A stretch of DNA of 64,000 nt from SIG205 sp045545595 (lineage in GTDB: Bacteria > Bacillota_I > Bacilli_A > RF39 > UBA660). Shown here piece after piece: positions 24,708-33,286 of the stretch; within the stretch, counting starts at the first letter, position 1; the number at the start of each line of letters is the position of its first letter. A model generated the notes under the pieces. It was not told the origin of the DNA. It saw only the letters and a program-made list of their open reading frames with translations, and did not search any database. A program made the translations under genes and the position numbers. The DNA lies in NCBI GenBank assembly GCA_045545595.1, contig JAZQBG010000003.1, positions 62,001 through 126,000 on the forward strand, in the 5' to 3' direction.

Positions 24708-25586
24708 TTATTTTGTTTTCCTATATAATTTAAGTGCTTTTGGAATAGTAATTTCGTTAGATTTATATTTGATATTCTTTTCTTCTAATACCTCTCTAAA
24801 TGGAACCATCCAGTCATAATAACTTTCATTTGGTTTATAGTTATGGAAATGTTCTTTCTCTAATATACCAGAATTATATATCTCAAAATCATGTAAATTA
24901 TATAATCCTTTTTTTTGTTTTAAAAATAATGTGTTAAAATGTAAATGATCGTATTCTACATTATTCTCATCAGGAAAACATCCTGTAATATATGATAAAG
25001 ATGCATCACTTTTATTTAAGATATAATGTTGTGGTGTGTTAATATTTTTACTCATTCTTTCCCCAATTTCAGGAGAAGTACATTTATGACAAAATGCTAA
25101 ATTTCCAACATAAAAATCATCTAATTTATATGGTTCACAAGTATAAAATTTTTCTGTTTTATATTCATAATCTTCGTTAAATAATTGTGCAAACATTCTA
25201 AGTGCATCTTTGTTACTAATTTCTTTAGGACAATTATAACTAACTTTTGGTAAAAGATTATCTAGTCTAAATAAATTTTCACAAAAATCTTCACCTGTTA
25301 ATCTATAAGTATTTCCATTATGTAGACATATATAATTATCATTTTGTTTATAAAAAATTGTCAAATACCCATTGTACCATCTTAATCCATTATCCTTACT
25401 CAAATAAAAATGATCTTTTATATCAATCGCACCATTCATTGTTGTTTTATTTTGAATATCATATTTAATTCTGTTTTCATTTGTTATTTCTTTTTTTGTG
25501 GATAATACCGGTCTATTTATCCCAGTAGATATATATAATTCTCCAACATAAAAATTTTTAATATCGTATTTTTGAGTTTTAAACAT
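24708..25586 (-). CDS. Hypothetical protein with an internal duplication
   Basis: 292 residues, no recognised domain. Two related segments, KYDIKNFYVGELYIST near the start and YKLDDFYVGNLAFCHK near 155, suggest a tandem duplication of a strand-rich unit. No signal or membrane segment; probably cytoplasmic. It follows obg by ten bases and may be co-transcribed with it. Confidence 0.65.
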   Translation of the reverse strand: MFKTQKYDIKNFYVGELYISTGINRPVLSTKKEITNENRIKYDIQNKTTMNGAIDIKDHFYLSKDNGLRWYNGYLTIFYKQNDNYICLHNGNTYRLTGEDFCENLFRLDNLLPKVSYNCPKEISNKDALRMFAQLFNEDYEYKTEKFYTCEPYKLDDFYVGNLAFCHKCTSPEIGERMSKNINTPQHYILNKSDASLSYITGCFPDENNVEYDHLHFNTLFLKQKKGLYNLHDFEIYNSGILEKEHFHNYKPNESYYDWMVPFREVLEEKNIKYKSNEITIPKALKLYRKTK

Positions 25587-25596
25587 TTAAATCCCC

Positions 25597-26874
25597 CTAT
25601 GCTCTAAGTTCAAATAAATAATCTAATATTCTAACAGTATCTCCTTCTTGAGCACCCATTTCATAAAGTTTATCATCAATACCCATTTTTCTTAATTTAT
25701 TAGAAAATCTTTTAATACTATCATCAGTAGTAAACTTAGTCATTTTAAATAATTTTTCTACTTGTTCACCAGATACTACCCAAGTTCCATCTGGATCTTT
25801 TGAGATAGTAAATGGTTGTTCTTTTTTAAATTTATATAATACGTGACTTTCAAATTTTTCTTCTTCATATATAGGTGTTTTTTCAATGCTATCTAACATA
25901 TTAGCAAGTTCAATTAAAACACTATCTACACCTGTTTTAGATACTGCACTAATTGGAAACACTTTAACACCAGACACTTGTTTTTTAAACTCTTCTAAGT
26001 TTTCTTTCGCACCTTCTATATCCATTTTATTTGCGATAACTACCATTGGTTTTTTAAGGATTTTTGGATTAAAATCTTCCAGTTCTTTATTTATGATTTT
26101 ATAATCTTCAACTGGATTTCTACCTTCAAACGCACTCATATCTATGATATGTGCAATTACTCTTGTTCTTTCTATGTGTTTTAAGAATTGGTCTCCTAAC
26201 CCTTCACCTAAAGAAGCTCCTTCAATAAGTCCAGGTAAATCTGCAACAACAAAACTTCTATTATCGATAGTTTTAACAACTCCTAAATTAGGGCTTAGTG
26301 TTGTGAAATGATATGCAGCAATCTTTGGTTTGGAAGCACTTATAACAGATAATAATGTAGATTTACCAACACTAGGCATACCAACTAAACCAACATCTGC
26401 TAAAAGTTTTAATTCAACCTTAATTTCTCTTTCTTCACCAGGTTCCCCATATTCACTAATTTCTGGTGCTGGATTATCGTGAGTTGCGAACGCTCTATTT
26501 CCTCTACCACCACGTCCACCAGTTGCGACTACTGCAGACTCGCCATGTTTAGTTAAATCTGCAACAATAAGTCCAGTTTCATTATCTGTAACAGTTGTTC
26601 CAGGAGGTACTTTAATAATTAAGTCTTCTGCCCCTTTACCATTTCTATTACTACCTTCACCATGTGATCCTTTTTTACCTTTGATAATTTTTTGATATCT
26701 TAAATCGATTAAAGTTCTAAGACCTTCATCTACTTCAAAAATAATACTACTACCCTTTCCACCATTTCCTCCATCTGGTCCACCCATTGGAATGTATTTT
26801 TCACGACGAAAAGAAGTACAACCATCTCCACCCTTTCCTGCAATAACTTTAATTATGACTTCATCTATAAACAT
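25597..26874 (-). CDS. obg: GTPase Obg/CgtA
   Basis: 425 residues from ATG 26874 (a GTG-led frame three codons longer starts inside the GGTGAT ribosome site). Glycine-rich Obg fold (GKGGDGCTSFRREKYIPMGG, GGKGS), G domain (GMPSVGKSTLLS, DLPGLIEGAS, NKMD) and C-terminal OCT domain (FTISKDPDGTWVVSGE). Needed for 50S maturation and, in spore formers, sporulation onset. Follows rpmA as in Bacillus, though spo0B is missing between them. Confidence 0.98.
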   Translation of the reverse strand: MFIDEVIIKVIAGKGGDGCTSFRREKYIPMGGPDGGNGGKGSSIIFEVDEGLRTLIDLRYQKIIKGKKGSHGEGSNRNGKGAEDLIIKVPPGTTVTDNETGLIVADLTKHGESAVVATGGRGGRGNRAFATHDNPAPEISEYGEPGEEREIKVELKLLADVGLVGMPSVGKSTLLSVISASKPKIAAYHFTTLSPNLGVVKTIDNRSFVVADLPGLIEGASLGEGLGDQFLKHIERTRVIAHIIDMSAFEGRNPVEDYKIINKELEDFNPKILKKPMVVIANKMDIEGAKENLEEFKKQVSGVKVFPISAVSKTGVDSVLIELANMLDSIEKTPIYEEEKFESHVLYKFKKEQPFTISKDPDGTWVVSGEQVEKLFKMTKFTTDDSIKRFSNKLRKMGIDDKLYEMGAQEGDTVRILDYLFELRA

Positions 26875-26989
26875 AATAATCACCTGCCGATATTATATCA
26901 CAAAATAAAAGAAAATAGTAAAATTACTTTCTTTATTTAAAGAAAATAATAATATACCTATATACAAACTAATTTTTATATCAAACAAA

Positions 26990-27013
26990 AAAAGACAATA
27001 AATATTGCCTTTT
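26990..27013 (-). terminator. Terminator after rpmA
   Basis: GGCAATA pairs with TATTGTC, followed by a T run on the minus strand, between rpmA and obg; obg would need its own promoter or read-through. Confidence 0.65.
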
Positions 27014-27032
27014 AAATTATATCTAATGTAAA

Positions 27033-27320
27033 CTAAATTGTTTCGTAAACACTTACTTGTTTTTTATCTCTTCCTAAACGTTCATATTTAACATATCCAT
27101 CAATTTTAGTGAATAATGTATGATCATTACCCATACCTACATTTGTTCCTGGATAAATTTTAGTTCCACGTTGACGATATATAATGCTTCCAGCACTGAT
27201 GAATTCTCCATCACTAGCTTTAGCTCCTAATCTTCTACCAGCAGAATCTCTACCGTTTGAAGATGAACCTTTACCTTTTTTATGCGCAAATAATTGAATA
27301 TTTAACTTTAAAAGTTGCAT
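27033..27320 (-). CDS. rpmA: Ribosomal protein L27
   Basis: 95 residues. The N-terminus MQLLKLNIQLFAHKKGKGSS carries the extension found in Bacillota that is cut after QLF so that mature L27 starts with Ala. Core GRDSAGRRLGAK and RQRGTKIYPG are typical. The cutting protease Prp is encoded directly upstream. Confidence 0.98.
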   Translation of the reverse strand: MQLLKLNIQLFAHKKGKGSSSNGRDSAGRRLGAKASDGEFISAGSIIYRQRGTKIYPGTNVGMGNDHTLFTKIDGYVKYERLGRDKKQVSVYETI

Positions 27321-27321
27321 A

Positions 27322-27633
27322 TCATCGCACCTCCTCTATCTTTATATATTTATTATAATCTTTCTCTAATTCTTTAAGTAAATTAATCATATTTTGTATT
27401 AAAGTATCTAATACTTCTGAATGTTTCTTAATTGAAATTTCAATATAACCGTCACTAGTTTCATATTCTAATGATTCAGAATCAATACTAAGTATTCCGT
27501 TAATAGTAGTTATCGCAATACTACTAACAGAAGCACATACTATATCTTTACCAGACTCATCATAACCAGAATGACCAGAAATAGTTATTTTGTCTATTTC
27601 ATTATTAATATTTCTAATACTAACTTTTACCAT
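27322..27633 (-). CDS. prp: Ribosomal-processing cysteine protease Prp
   Basis: 103 residues from ATG 27633 (the in-frame start at 27642 lies in the ribosome site). The catalytic pair is visible as GHSGYDESGKDIVCASVSS (His and Cys). It removes the N-terminal extension of L27. Position between rplU and rpmA is the conserved one. Confidence 0.95.
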   Translation of the reverse strand: MVKVSIRNINNEIDKITISGHSGYDESGKDIVCASVSSIAITTINGILSIDSESLEYETSDGYIEISIKKHSEVLDTLIQNMINLLKELEKDYNKYIKIEEVR

Positions 27634-27641
27634 AATAATCA

Positions 27642-27941
27642 CTATGCTTCAATTTTTTTGATAGTAACTTTAGTATATGGTTGTCTATGACCTTGTGTTC
27701 TACGATATTTTTTCTTTGGTTTATATTTATAAACAACGATTTTCTTTTGTTTACCGTGTTTATCAACAGTACCAACTACTTTCGCACCAGCAACATATGG
27801 TCTACCAACGTTACCATCAACCATTAATACGTTTTCGAAAACAAAATCTTTTCCAGCTTCAGCTTCTAATTTTTCAACATAAATTACTGAACCTTCAGAA
27901 ACAACATATTGTTTTCCACCAGTTTCTATAACTGCTTTCAT
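27642..27941 (-). CDS. rplU: Ribosomal protein L21
   Basis: 99 residues: MKAVIETGGKQYVVSEG and the basic C-terminus (YKPKKKYRRTQGHRQPYT). First gene of the rplU-prp-rpmA operon, behind an L21-type leader. Confidence 0.98.
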   Translation of the reverse strand: MKAVIETGGKQYVVSEGSVIYVEKLEAEAGKDFVFENVLMVDGNVGRPYVAGAKVVGTVDKHGKQKKIVVYKYKPKKKYRRTQGHRQPYTKVTIKKIEA

Positions 27942-27949
27942 TTTATTAC

Positions 27950-28041
27950 CTCCTTATTTAATTTTCTAAGACTCGCCATTAAGGTACTCAAAAGTTTCTA
28001 ACCTTTTCTGTGCGGTTGTAGAGTTAGAGGCCCTACAAACA
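27950..28041 (-). ncRNA. L21-type ribosomal protein leader
   Basis: The roughly 95-base region between the promoter and rplU has a short GC-rich core (TGTAGGGCCTCTAACTCTAC and AAGGTTAGAAACTTT) as expected for the L21 leader of Bacillota, through which L21 represses its own operon. Assigned by position and by partial motif recall, not by a covariance search. Confidence 0.55.
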
Positions 28042-28047
28042 TTAAAG

Positions 28048-28076
28048 ATTTTACCATATTATAAAGATTAAGTCAA
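28048..28076 (-). promoter_or_regulatory. Promoter of rplU operon
   Basis: TTGACT (28071-28076) and TAAAAT (28048-28053), spacer 17, minus strand. The -35 overlaps the stop of spoIVFB, so ribosomal genes are uncoupled from the sporulation genes. Confidence 0.75.
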
Positions 28077-28858
28077 ATTTTTCTGAATAATTTTTTTAAC
28101 TCTTTTTTTTCAGTTATATATTCATTTTTAGTTTTAAATACATGTTTATAATCTCTATACATTTTTTTTAGATTTTCTTCATTAATTATTTTAGTTTTAT
28201 CAAAGTTTAAAGAATATAAATATCTTTCAAATATGAATTTGTTACAAAGTATATTATGATTTCTTTTTTCTCTAATTATTTGGTGTATTAAAACACTTAC
28301 TATTAATACAAAATTCATACTAAGTCCAAATACAATTGATATAAAAGTAAATATTAACATAAATATTATAGATATTAATATTGATACATAATGGGCATAT
28401 CTATAAGGCATAAATTTACTTAATATCAAGTTTATTATTTTAATTCCATCTAATGGAAATATTGGTATTAAATTAAAAAGTAATATAGAATTATGATAAT
28501 GTTTAAATGATTCATAAATATTAAGTGAAATATAATTTATATTATATAGAACAAGAATAATTAAAAAATACAATGTTTGACTAATAAGTCCAGATATTAC
28601 TATCATCATTTCTTCTTTTATCGGTTTATTTAATATCTCATTAAATTCTATATAACCACCAAATGGATAAAAGTTGATTTGTTTTATTTTCCACTTATAG
28701 TATAAAGCGGCTAGGATATGACCTAATTCATGAAAAAGTATTATTGATGAAAATACTAAAAAATCTTTAAATAATCCTGTAATAATTGCTGCAAAGGCTA
28801 AAAAAAAGAATATTGGATTAATATTAACTTTCTTCAATATACTCTTTATAATCAACAT
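28073..28858 (-). CDS. spoIVFB: Sporulation intramembrane metalloprotease SpoIVFB (M50)
   Basis: About 262 residues, six membrane segments. FHELGHILAA is the zinc-binding HExxH-type motif and PIFPLDGIKI the second ligand motif of site-2 proteases. In Bacillus it frees sigma K in the mother cell under control of SpoIVFA. It overlaps spoIVFA, and the neighbours downstream are rplU-prp-rpmA-obg as in B. subtilis, which supports the assignment. A C-terminal CBS-like tail is short or absent. ATG 28858 or GTG-type 28867 may start it. Confidence 0.88.
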   Translation of the reverse strand: MLIIKSILKKVNINPIFFFLAFAAIITGLFKDFLVFSSIILFHELGHILAALYYKWKIKQINFYPFGGYIEFNEILNKPIKEEMMIVISGLISQTLYFLIILVLYNINYISLNIYESFKHYHNSILLFNLIPIFPLDGIKIINLILSKFMPYRYAHYVSILISIIFMLIFTFISIVFGLSMNFVLIVSVLIHQIIREKRNHNILCNKFIFERYLYSLNFDKTKIINEENLKKMYRDYKHVFKTKNEYITEKKELKKLFRKI

Positions 28859-29468
28859 ATTTACCATCTTTCTGATAAACTAAATATAAATTAGTATCTT
28901 TTGTTTCACCTAATAATGAACCTTTTTCTACATAATCATATAAATTTACATTAACATTATCTAAATTACCATACCACATATCTACTCCATCAACTTGTTG
29001 AACGATAATTATATTTCCATATCCTTCTTTTTCACCTGTAAATACTACTAACCCACTTTCTTGTATTGGCACTAAATAGTTTTGTTCAACAGTTAGTTTT
29101 ACACCATCTAAATATTTATTTGCTTCCGTAAACGATAATTTTTCATTAAATGTAGTTTTTGTCTCTTCTTTAAATATTTTGACATCTTTAAAAGGAAGTG
29201 CGGAACCTAAATATTTAGTATAGACTTCATTTACTTTAGAAAAAGAAAAATTTCTATCAAAGACATTTTGTTTAATTATTGCTTTATATTTATCTGAAGA
29301 TTTAGTTACAATTAAAACTCCCAATACCAAAACAATTGTTATTAAAGATTTGTATATCGTTGATTTTAAATATTTACCTTTTTTAGATATTTTTGCATTT
29401 TTCTTTTTTTTATTGTTCTTATCTTGCATTTTTAATTTATGTACTACTGCATATAATTCATCATTCAT
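28824..29468 (-). CDS. spoIVFA: SpoIVFA-like LytM-fold protein
   Basis: About 214 residues: basic N-terminus, one membrane helix (SLITIVLVLGVLIVT) and a degenerate M23/LytM domain (GYGNIIIVQQVDGVDMWYGN, VEKGSLLGET) lacking the zinc His residues. SpoIVFA anchors and inhibits SpoIVFB in the forespore-engulfing membrane. Identification rests mainly on the overlap with spoIVFB and conserved gene order. Confidence 0.85.
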   Translation of the reverse strand: MNDELYAVVHKLKMQDKNNKKKKNAKISKKGKYLKSTIYKSLITIVLVLGVLIVTKSSDKYKAIIKQNVFDRNFSFSKVNEVYTKYLGSALPFKDVKIFKEETKTTFNEKLSFTEANKYLDGVKLTVEQNYLVPIQESGLVVFTGEKEGYGNIIIVQQVDGVDMWYGNLDNVNVNLYDYVEKGSLLGETKDTNLYLVYQKDGKYVDYKEYIEES

Positions 29469-29524
29469 TATTATCACCAGTAAATAATATGAATTTGAAA
29501 AGATTTTTATGAATAATACAAAAC

Positions 29525-30616
29525 TTATTTCTGATACTTGGATATATTAAGTAAAATTCCCATACCTATCATGGTTATAAGTAAACTACTACCACCATAA
29601 CTTAAAAATGGTAATGTTACTCCTGTTACAGGAATTAATCCGACGACAACCATTAAATTTAAAACAGCTTGAAAAGAAAGTTGAAAAATCATACCAAAAG
29701 CTAAATATTTTCCAAATAAATCATTGGAGTTTAGCGCTATTTTTATACCACGATAAATAATAGTTAAGAATAAACTACTAACTATTACAATACCTAAAAA
29801 TCCCAATTCCTCACTAATAATAGAAAATATAAAATCTGTTTGAGGTTCTGGAAGATAAAAATGTTTTTGAATAGAATTACCTAATCCCATACCAAGTAAA
29901 CCACCTGGACCTATTGCGTAAAGTGACTGAATGATTTGAAATCCAGCTCCTAAAGGATCTACCCAAGGATTAACAAATGATACAATACGTTGTAAACGAT
30001 ATGGTGCGACAACTATTAAAAGAATTGCGCCAATAAGACCTACTACTCCTATTTTCATAAAAAATCCCATTTTTACACCACTTACAAATAACATACAAAT
30101 AATTGTCATAACTAAAATAGTTCCAGTACCAAAATCTGGTTGCAACATAATAAATCCAAAGGCAATTAACGTCATTCCTAAAATAGGAAAAACTCCCTTT
30201 TTAATATCACTAATATATTTATCATTTTTTTCTAAATATTTAGCTGTAAAAATAATAAGAGCTAGTTTCATAAATTCACTAGGTTGAATACCAAAAGGAC
30301 CAATACCAAACCAACTTCTAGAACCATTTCTTACAGTACCAATACCTGGTATTATAACTAGGATTAGTAATACAAAACATACACCAAGTATAATATTTGC
30401 ACGTGATTTATATTTTGTGTAATCGATTTTAGAAACTATTATCATTAGTACAACACCTATTATTAAAAATAAAGATTGTGATTTTAAATATTTAAATGGA
30501 TCATCAAATTTATATTCTGCCCAAACACTAGACGAAGAATATATCATTACTACCCCAAATATAGATAGTATAATAACTGCTGCAAAAAGAATTAAATCAA
30601 AATTTATTTTCCTCAT
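29525..30616 (-). CDS. ftsW: SEDS peptidoglycan polymerase (FtsW/RodA/SpoVE)
   Basis: 363 residues, about ten membrane helices. IYSSSSVWAEY near the start, RNGSRSWFGIGPFGIQPSEF and LPEPQTDFIFSIISEELGF are SEDS hallmarks. These enzymes polymerise lipid II with a partner class B PBP. Whether it serves division (FtsW) or the spore cortex (SpoVE) cannot be decided; closeness to spoIVFA makes SpoVE possible. Confidence 0.93.
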   Translation of the reverse strand: MRKINFDLILFAAVIILSIFGVVMIYSSSSVWAEYKFDDPFKYLKSQSLFLIIGVVLMIIVSKIDYTKYKSRANIILGVCFVLLILVIIPGIGTVRNGSRSWFGIGPFGIQPSEFMKLALIIFTAKYLEKNDKYISDIKKGVFPILGMTLIAFGFIMLQPDFGTGTILVMTIICMLFVSGVKMGFFMKIGVVGLIGAILLIVVAPYRLQRIVSFVNPWVDPLGAGFQIIQSLYAIGPGGLLGMGLGNSIQKHFYLPEPQTDFIFSIISEELGFLGIVIVSSLFLTIIYRGIKIALNSNDLFGKYLAFGMIFQLSFQAVLNLMVVVGLIPVTGVTLPFLSYGGSSLLITMIGMGILLNISKYQK

Positions 30617-30683
30617 GTATTACACCTCATTTTCACATCTATATTAATTTATATGTGAACTTTTAAAGAAGTATTTAAAAAAA

Positions 30684-30709
30684 GATTTCATTTAGACTTT
30701 GAAATCTTT
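30684..30709 (-). terminator. Terminator after pgsA
   Basis: AAAGATTTCA pairs with TGAAATCTTT at the end of the pgsA frame, followed by T residues on the minus strand. Confidence 0.7.
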
Positions 30710-31483
30710 TTTCTTCTCTTTAATACCCGAAATGTTGTCTTTGCTTGTTAATAATTCCTTATCTCTTTGTAATAATTCTATTTTTTCTTCTCTTTTTAAT
30801 TCTTTCTTTTTAACGCATTTATCTTCTTCAACAATGTTTTCTTGTTCCGTATCTTCTTTAACAAAATCAGGAAGCCTCATATGAGAATCAGATTTATTTA
30901 ATATTTTGGCATCAACATATTCAACAAAGGTTGCTGCCTCCATAGTTCCTGTTATTAAAATTAATAGATTGACTATTTTTTCAAGTGGTAATTTTAATCC
31001 AGATGTTAATAATCCAAGAGATACAGTTGACATTAAAGCAATAGTTTTTTCCCTACCTGTTTGACTTACTTTTACTTTTTCTGCATCTACTACTAGTTTT
31101 TTTATATATTCTTTATTAAATATCTTTTTTAGTTCAACATCTTTCATAAAATCCTTAATATTTACTATAGCTATACCAGACTCTAAAATAAACGGCGCTA
31201 ACATTAATGGATTTATTGTAATACCATTTAATAATAATGCACTCATAACTAGCATTTTATCTGCTAGTGGATCAGTAACTTTACCGTATGTACTTTCTAC
31301 ATTCCAACGTCTAGCTAAAAAACCGTCTAATGCATCAGTCGCACACGCTGAACCAAATAAAATAGTAGCAGGTAATAAGTTGCCAGTTAAAGTAAGAATC
31401 CAAAATGCTGGAACCGCACCAAGTCTTAATGTTGTTAAAATATTTGGTATATGTTTTTTATACTTATCAAAAAATCCTTTCAT
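30692..31483 (-). CDS. pgsA: CDP-alcohol phosphatidyltransferase (PgsA-like) with charged tail
   Basis: 263 residues. ATDALDGFLARRWNVESTYG followed by KVTDPLADK fits the CDP-alcohol phosphotransferase motif DxxDG(x2)AR(x8)G(x3)D(x3)D. It makes phosphatidylglycerol phosphate from CDP-diacylglycerol at the membrane. The protein is longer than usual (about 185): a charged Lys/Glu tail of about 70 residues extends the C-terminus. Confidence 0.9.
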   Translation of the reverse strand: MKGFFDKYKKHIPNILTTLRLGAVPAFWILTLTGNLLPATILFGSACATDALDGFLARRWNVESTYGKVTDPLADKMLVMSALLLNGITINPLMLAPFILESGIAIVNIKDFMKDVELKKIFNKEYIKKLVVDAEKVKVSQTGREKTIALMSTVSLGLLTSGLKLPLEKIVNLLILITGTMEAATFVEYVDAKILNKSDSHMRLPDFVKEDTEQENIVEEDKCVKKKELKREEKIELLQRDKELLTSKDNISGIKEKKKDFKV

Positions 31484-31584
31484 GATGATTCCCCCTCTTA
31501 TCCGACTATTATAATGTTTATTTGAAAATTTGTAAACAATTATATAAAGAATTAATGTATAATATTATTGAAGTTGGTGAAATT

Positions 31585-32160
31585 ATGAAATATGAAATAA
31601 GTAATAATATTATTAATGAATATATAGTAAACAAATCTAGATTTATTTGTTTACTACAAAAAGTATATGATGTTAATGATATAAATAATATATTAAATGA
31701 TATAAAAAAAGAATATAAAGGAGCAAATCATTATTGTTATGCATATATAATAAATAATATGGAAAAATGCAGTGATGATGGAGAACCTGGTGGAACAGCA
31801 GGATTACCAATTTTAAATGTTTTAAAGAAAAATAATTTAACTAACATATTATGTGTTGTTGTTAGATATTTCGGTGGAATTAAATTGGGTGCTGGTGGAT
31901 TAGTTAGAGCATACTCTACATCTGTTAGTGAATCGTTAAAACTAGTTTCAATAAATGAGTATGTTAAATTTGATACTATAGAAGTTATTACCAATTATGA
32001 AAACATTAAAGATTTAGAATATTTATTAAAAGATTATGATGTTATCGATAAAAAGTTTCTAGAAGATATTCATTTTATAGTTAAAATTCCAAGTGATAAA
32101 TTAGACTCTATAGTTAGTAATTTAAGTAAAAAATATAATGTAAAACGAGAACAAAATTAA
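31585..32160 (+). CDS. yigZ: YigZ/IMPACT-family protein
   Basis: 191 residues from ATG 31585 (GGTGA upstream); an earlier in-frame ATG at 31522 lacks a site. SDDGEPGGTAGLPILNVL and VVVRYFGGIKLGAGGLVRAY are the strongly conserved core of this family, which has a ribosomal S5/EF-G-like fold and an unclear role. Single gene convergent with trxA. Confidence 0.95.
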   Translation: MKYEISNNIINEYIVNKSRFICLLQKVYDVNDINNILNDIKKEYKGANHYCYAYIINNMEKCSDDGEPGGTAGLPILNVLKKNNLTNILCVVVRYFGGIKLGAGGLVRAYSTSVSESLKLVSINEYVKFDTIEVITNYENIKDLEYLLKDYDVIDKKFLEDIHFIVKIPSDKLDSIVSNLSKKYNVKREQN

Positions 32161-32170
32161 GTTCTCGTTT
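32143..32170. terminator. Bidirectional terminator
   Basis: AAACGAGAAC pairs with GTTCTCGTTT between convergent yigZ and trxA. Confidence 0.75.
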
Positions 32171-32480
32171 ATTTGTTTTTATTAATAAATTCTATCATAT
32201 CTTCTTTTGGCATAAATCCAATGCTTTTATCTACTTCTTTTCCATCTTTAAATAATATTAAAGTTGGTATACTCATTACTCCATATTTTTGTGCGATATC
32301 ACTATGTTCATCAACATTAACTTTTACTATTTGTACATCAGCTAACTCAGATGATACTTCTTCAACAATTGGTCCTATCATTTTACATGGTCCACACCAC
32401 TCAGCATAAAAATCTACTAATGTTAGACCACTACTTATTATTTCATTAAATTTTTCATTTTCTAAATGTAATACACCCAT
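32169..32480 (-). CDS. trxA: Thioredoxin
   Basis: 103 residues with the redox site WCGPC in YAEWCGPCKMIGP near residue 28 and the cis-Pro in GVMSIPTLILF. Cytoplasmic disulfide reductase. Follows cvpA by nine bases. Confidence 0.97.
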   Translation of the reverse strand: MGVLHLENEKFNEIISSGLTLVDFYAEWCGPCKMIGPIVEEVSSELADVQIVKVNVDEHSDIAQKYGVMSIPTLILFKDGKEVDKSIGFMPKEDMIEFINKNK

Positions 32481-32489
32481 AACTATCTC

Positions 32490-33191
32490 CTATCTATATT
32501 TTTCTATAATACTTTCTGAACCTTCGATTTCTAATTTACCACTTTCTATTAATTTTTCAACTGAATCAACATCAATAATTTCATGTTTAAGTAAAATATC
32601 TAATGATTTTCTACTGTATTCTTCCTTAGTTTCGTTATTATCCTTTAATTCATAAACACTTTGGAATGCGTCTAAAGTATTGCCTACTGTATTTGTTAAA
32701 ATTGGAGTATTGTTAAGTATTTTATCAGTTACTTTTGAATCATTTACTATTCCAATATTAAACATTGGTAAAGTTAAAAAGTACATTATTATAAATACAT
32801 AAATATATGTTTCAATAAATCCTACAAAAATACCAATTATTTTAGAAGGAATTCCTAATATTATTGTAAAATTTAAAGCTTTTTCTATTGTATTAGCAAT
32901 ATTACTTAATAATCCTACTCCTATTTGAAGTATTGCGAAAACTAAGAAAAATGCAACTACTTCATACAGTAAAATATTTAAAACTGTTATACCTTCAAAC
33001 AATCCTCCAAAATTAAAGAATGGAAGATGTTCATACATAAATCCTGCAACTGGACGTCTTAAGATTGCTGCTAAAACTATAGCTAGTACTAATCCAACAA
33101 ATGAAACACCAGTTTTTATTGCACCTCTTTTAAACCCTAATACTGCACCAAATGCTAGTGATAATACTATAATTACGTCTACAACATTCAT
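32490..33191 (-). CDS. cvpA: CvpA-family membrane protein
   Basis: 233 residues; four N-terminal membrane helices and the start MNVVDVIIVLSLAFGAVLGF with KRGAIKTG are the CvpA pattern. Role in envelope maintenance is poorly defined. The C-terminal 60 residues are charged and cytoplasmic. Co-transcribed with trxA. Confidence 0.88.
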   Translation of the reverse strand: MNVVDVIIVLSLAFGAVLGFKRGAIKTGVSFVGLVLAIVLAAILRRPVAGFMYEHLPFFNFGGLFEGITVLNILLYEVVAFFLVFAILQIGVGLLSNIANTIEKALNFTIILGIPSKIIGIFVGFIETYIYVFIIMYFLTLPMFNIGIVNDSKVTDKILNNTPILTNTVGNTLDAFQSVYELKDNNETKEEYSRKSLDILLKHEIIDVDSVEKLIESGKLEIEGSESIIEKYR

Positions 33192-33286
33192 ATTACCTCT
33201 CCTTTACACCATTTATAGTATTAGTATATTATATTTCTAAGAAAAAATAAAGAAAATGTGATAAAATATTTTTAGGAGCTGATATT

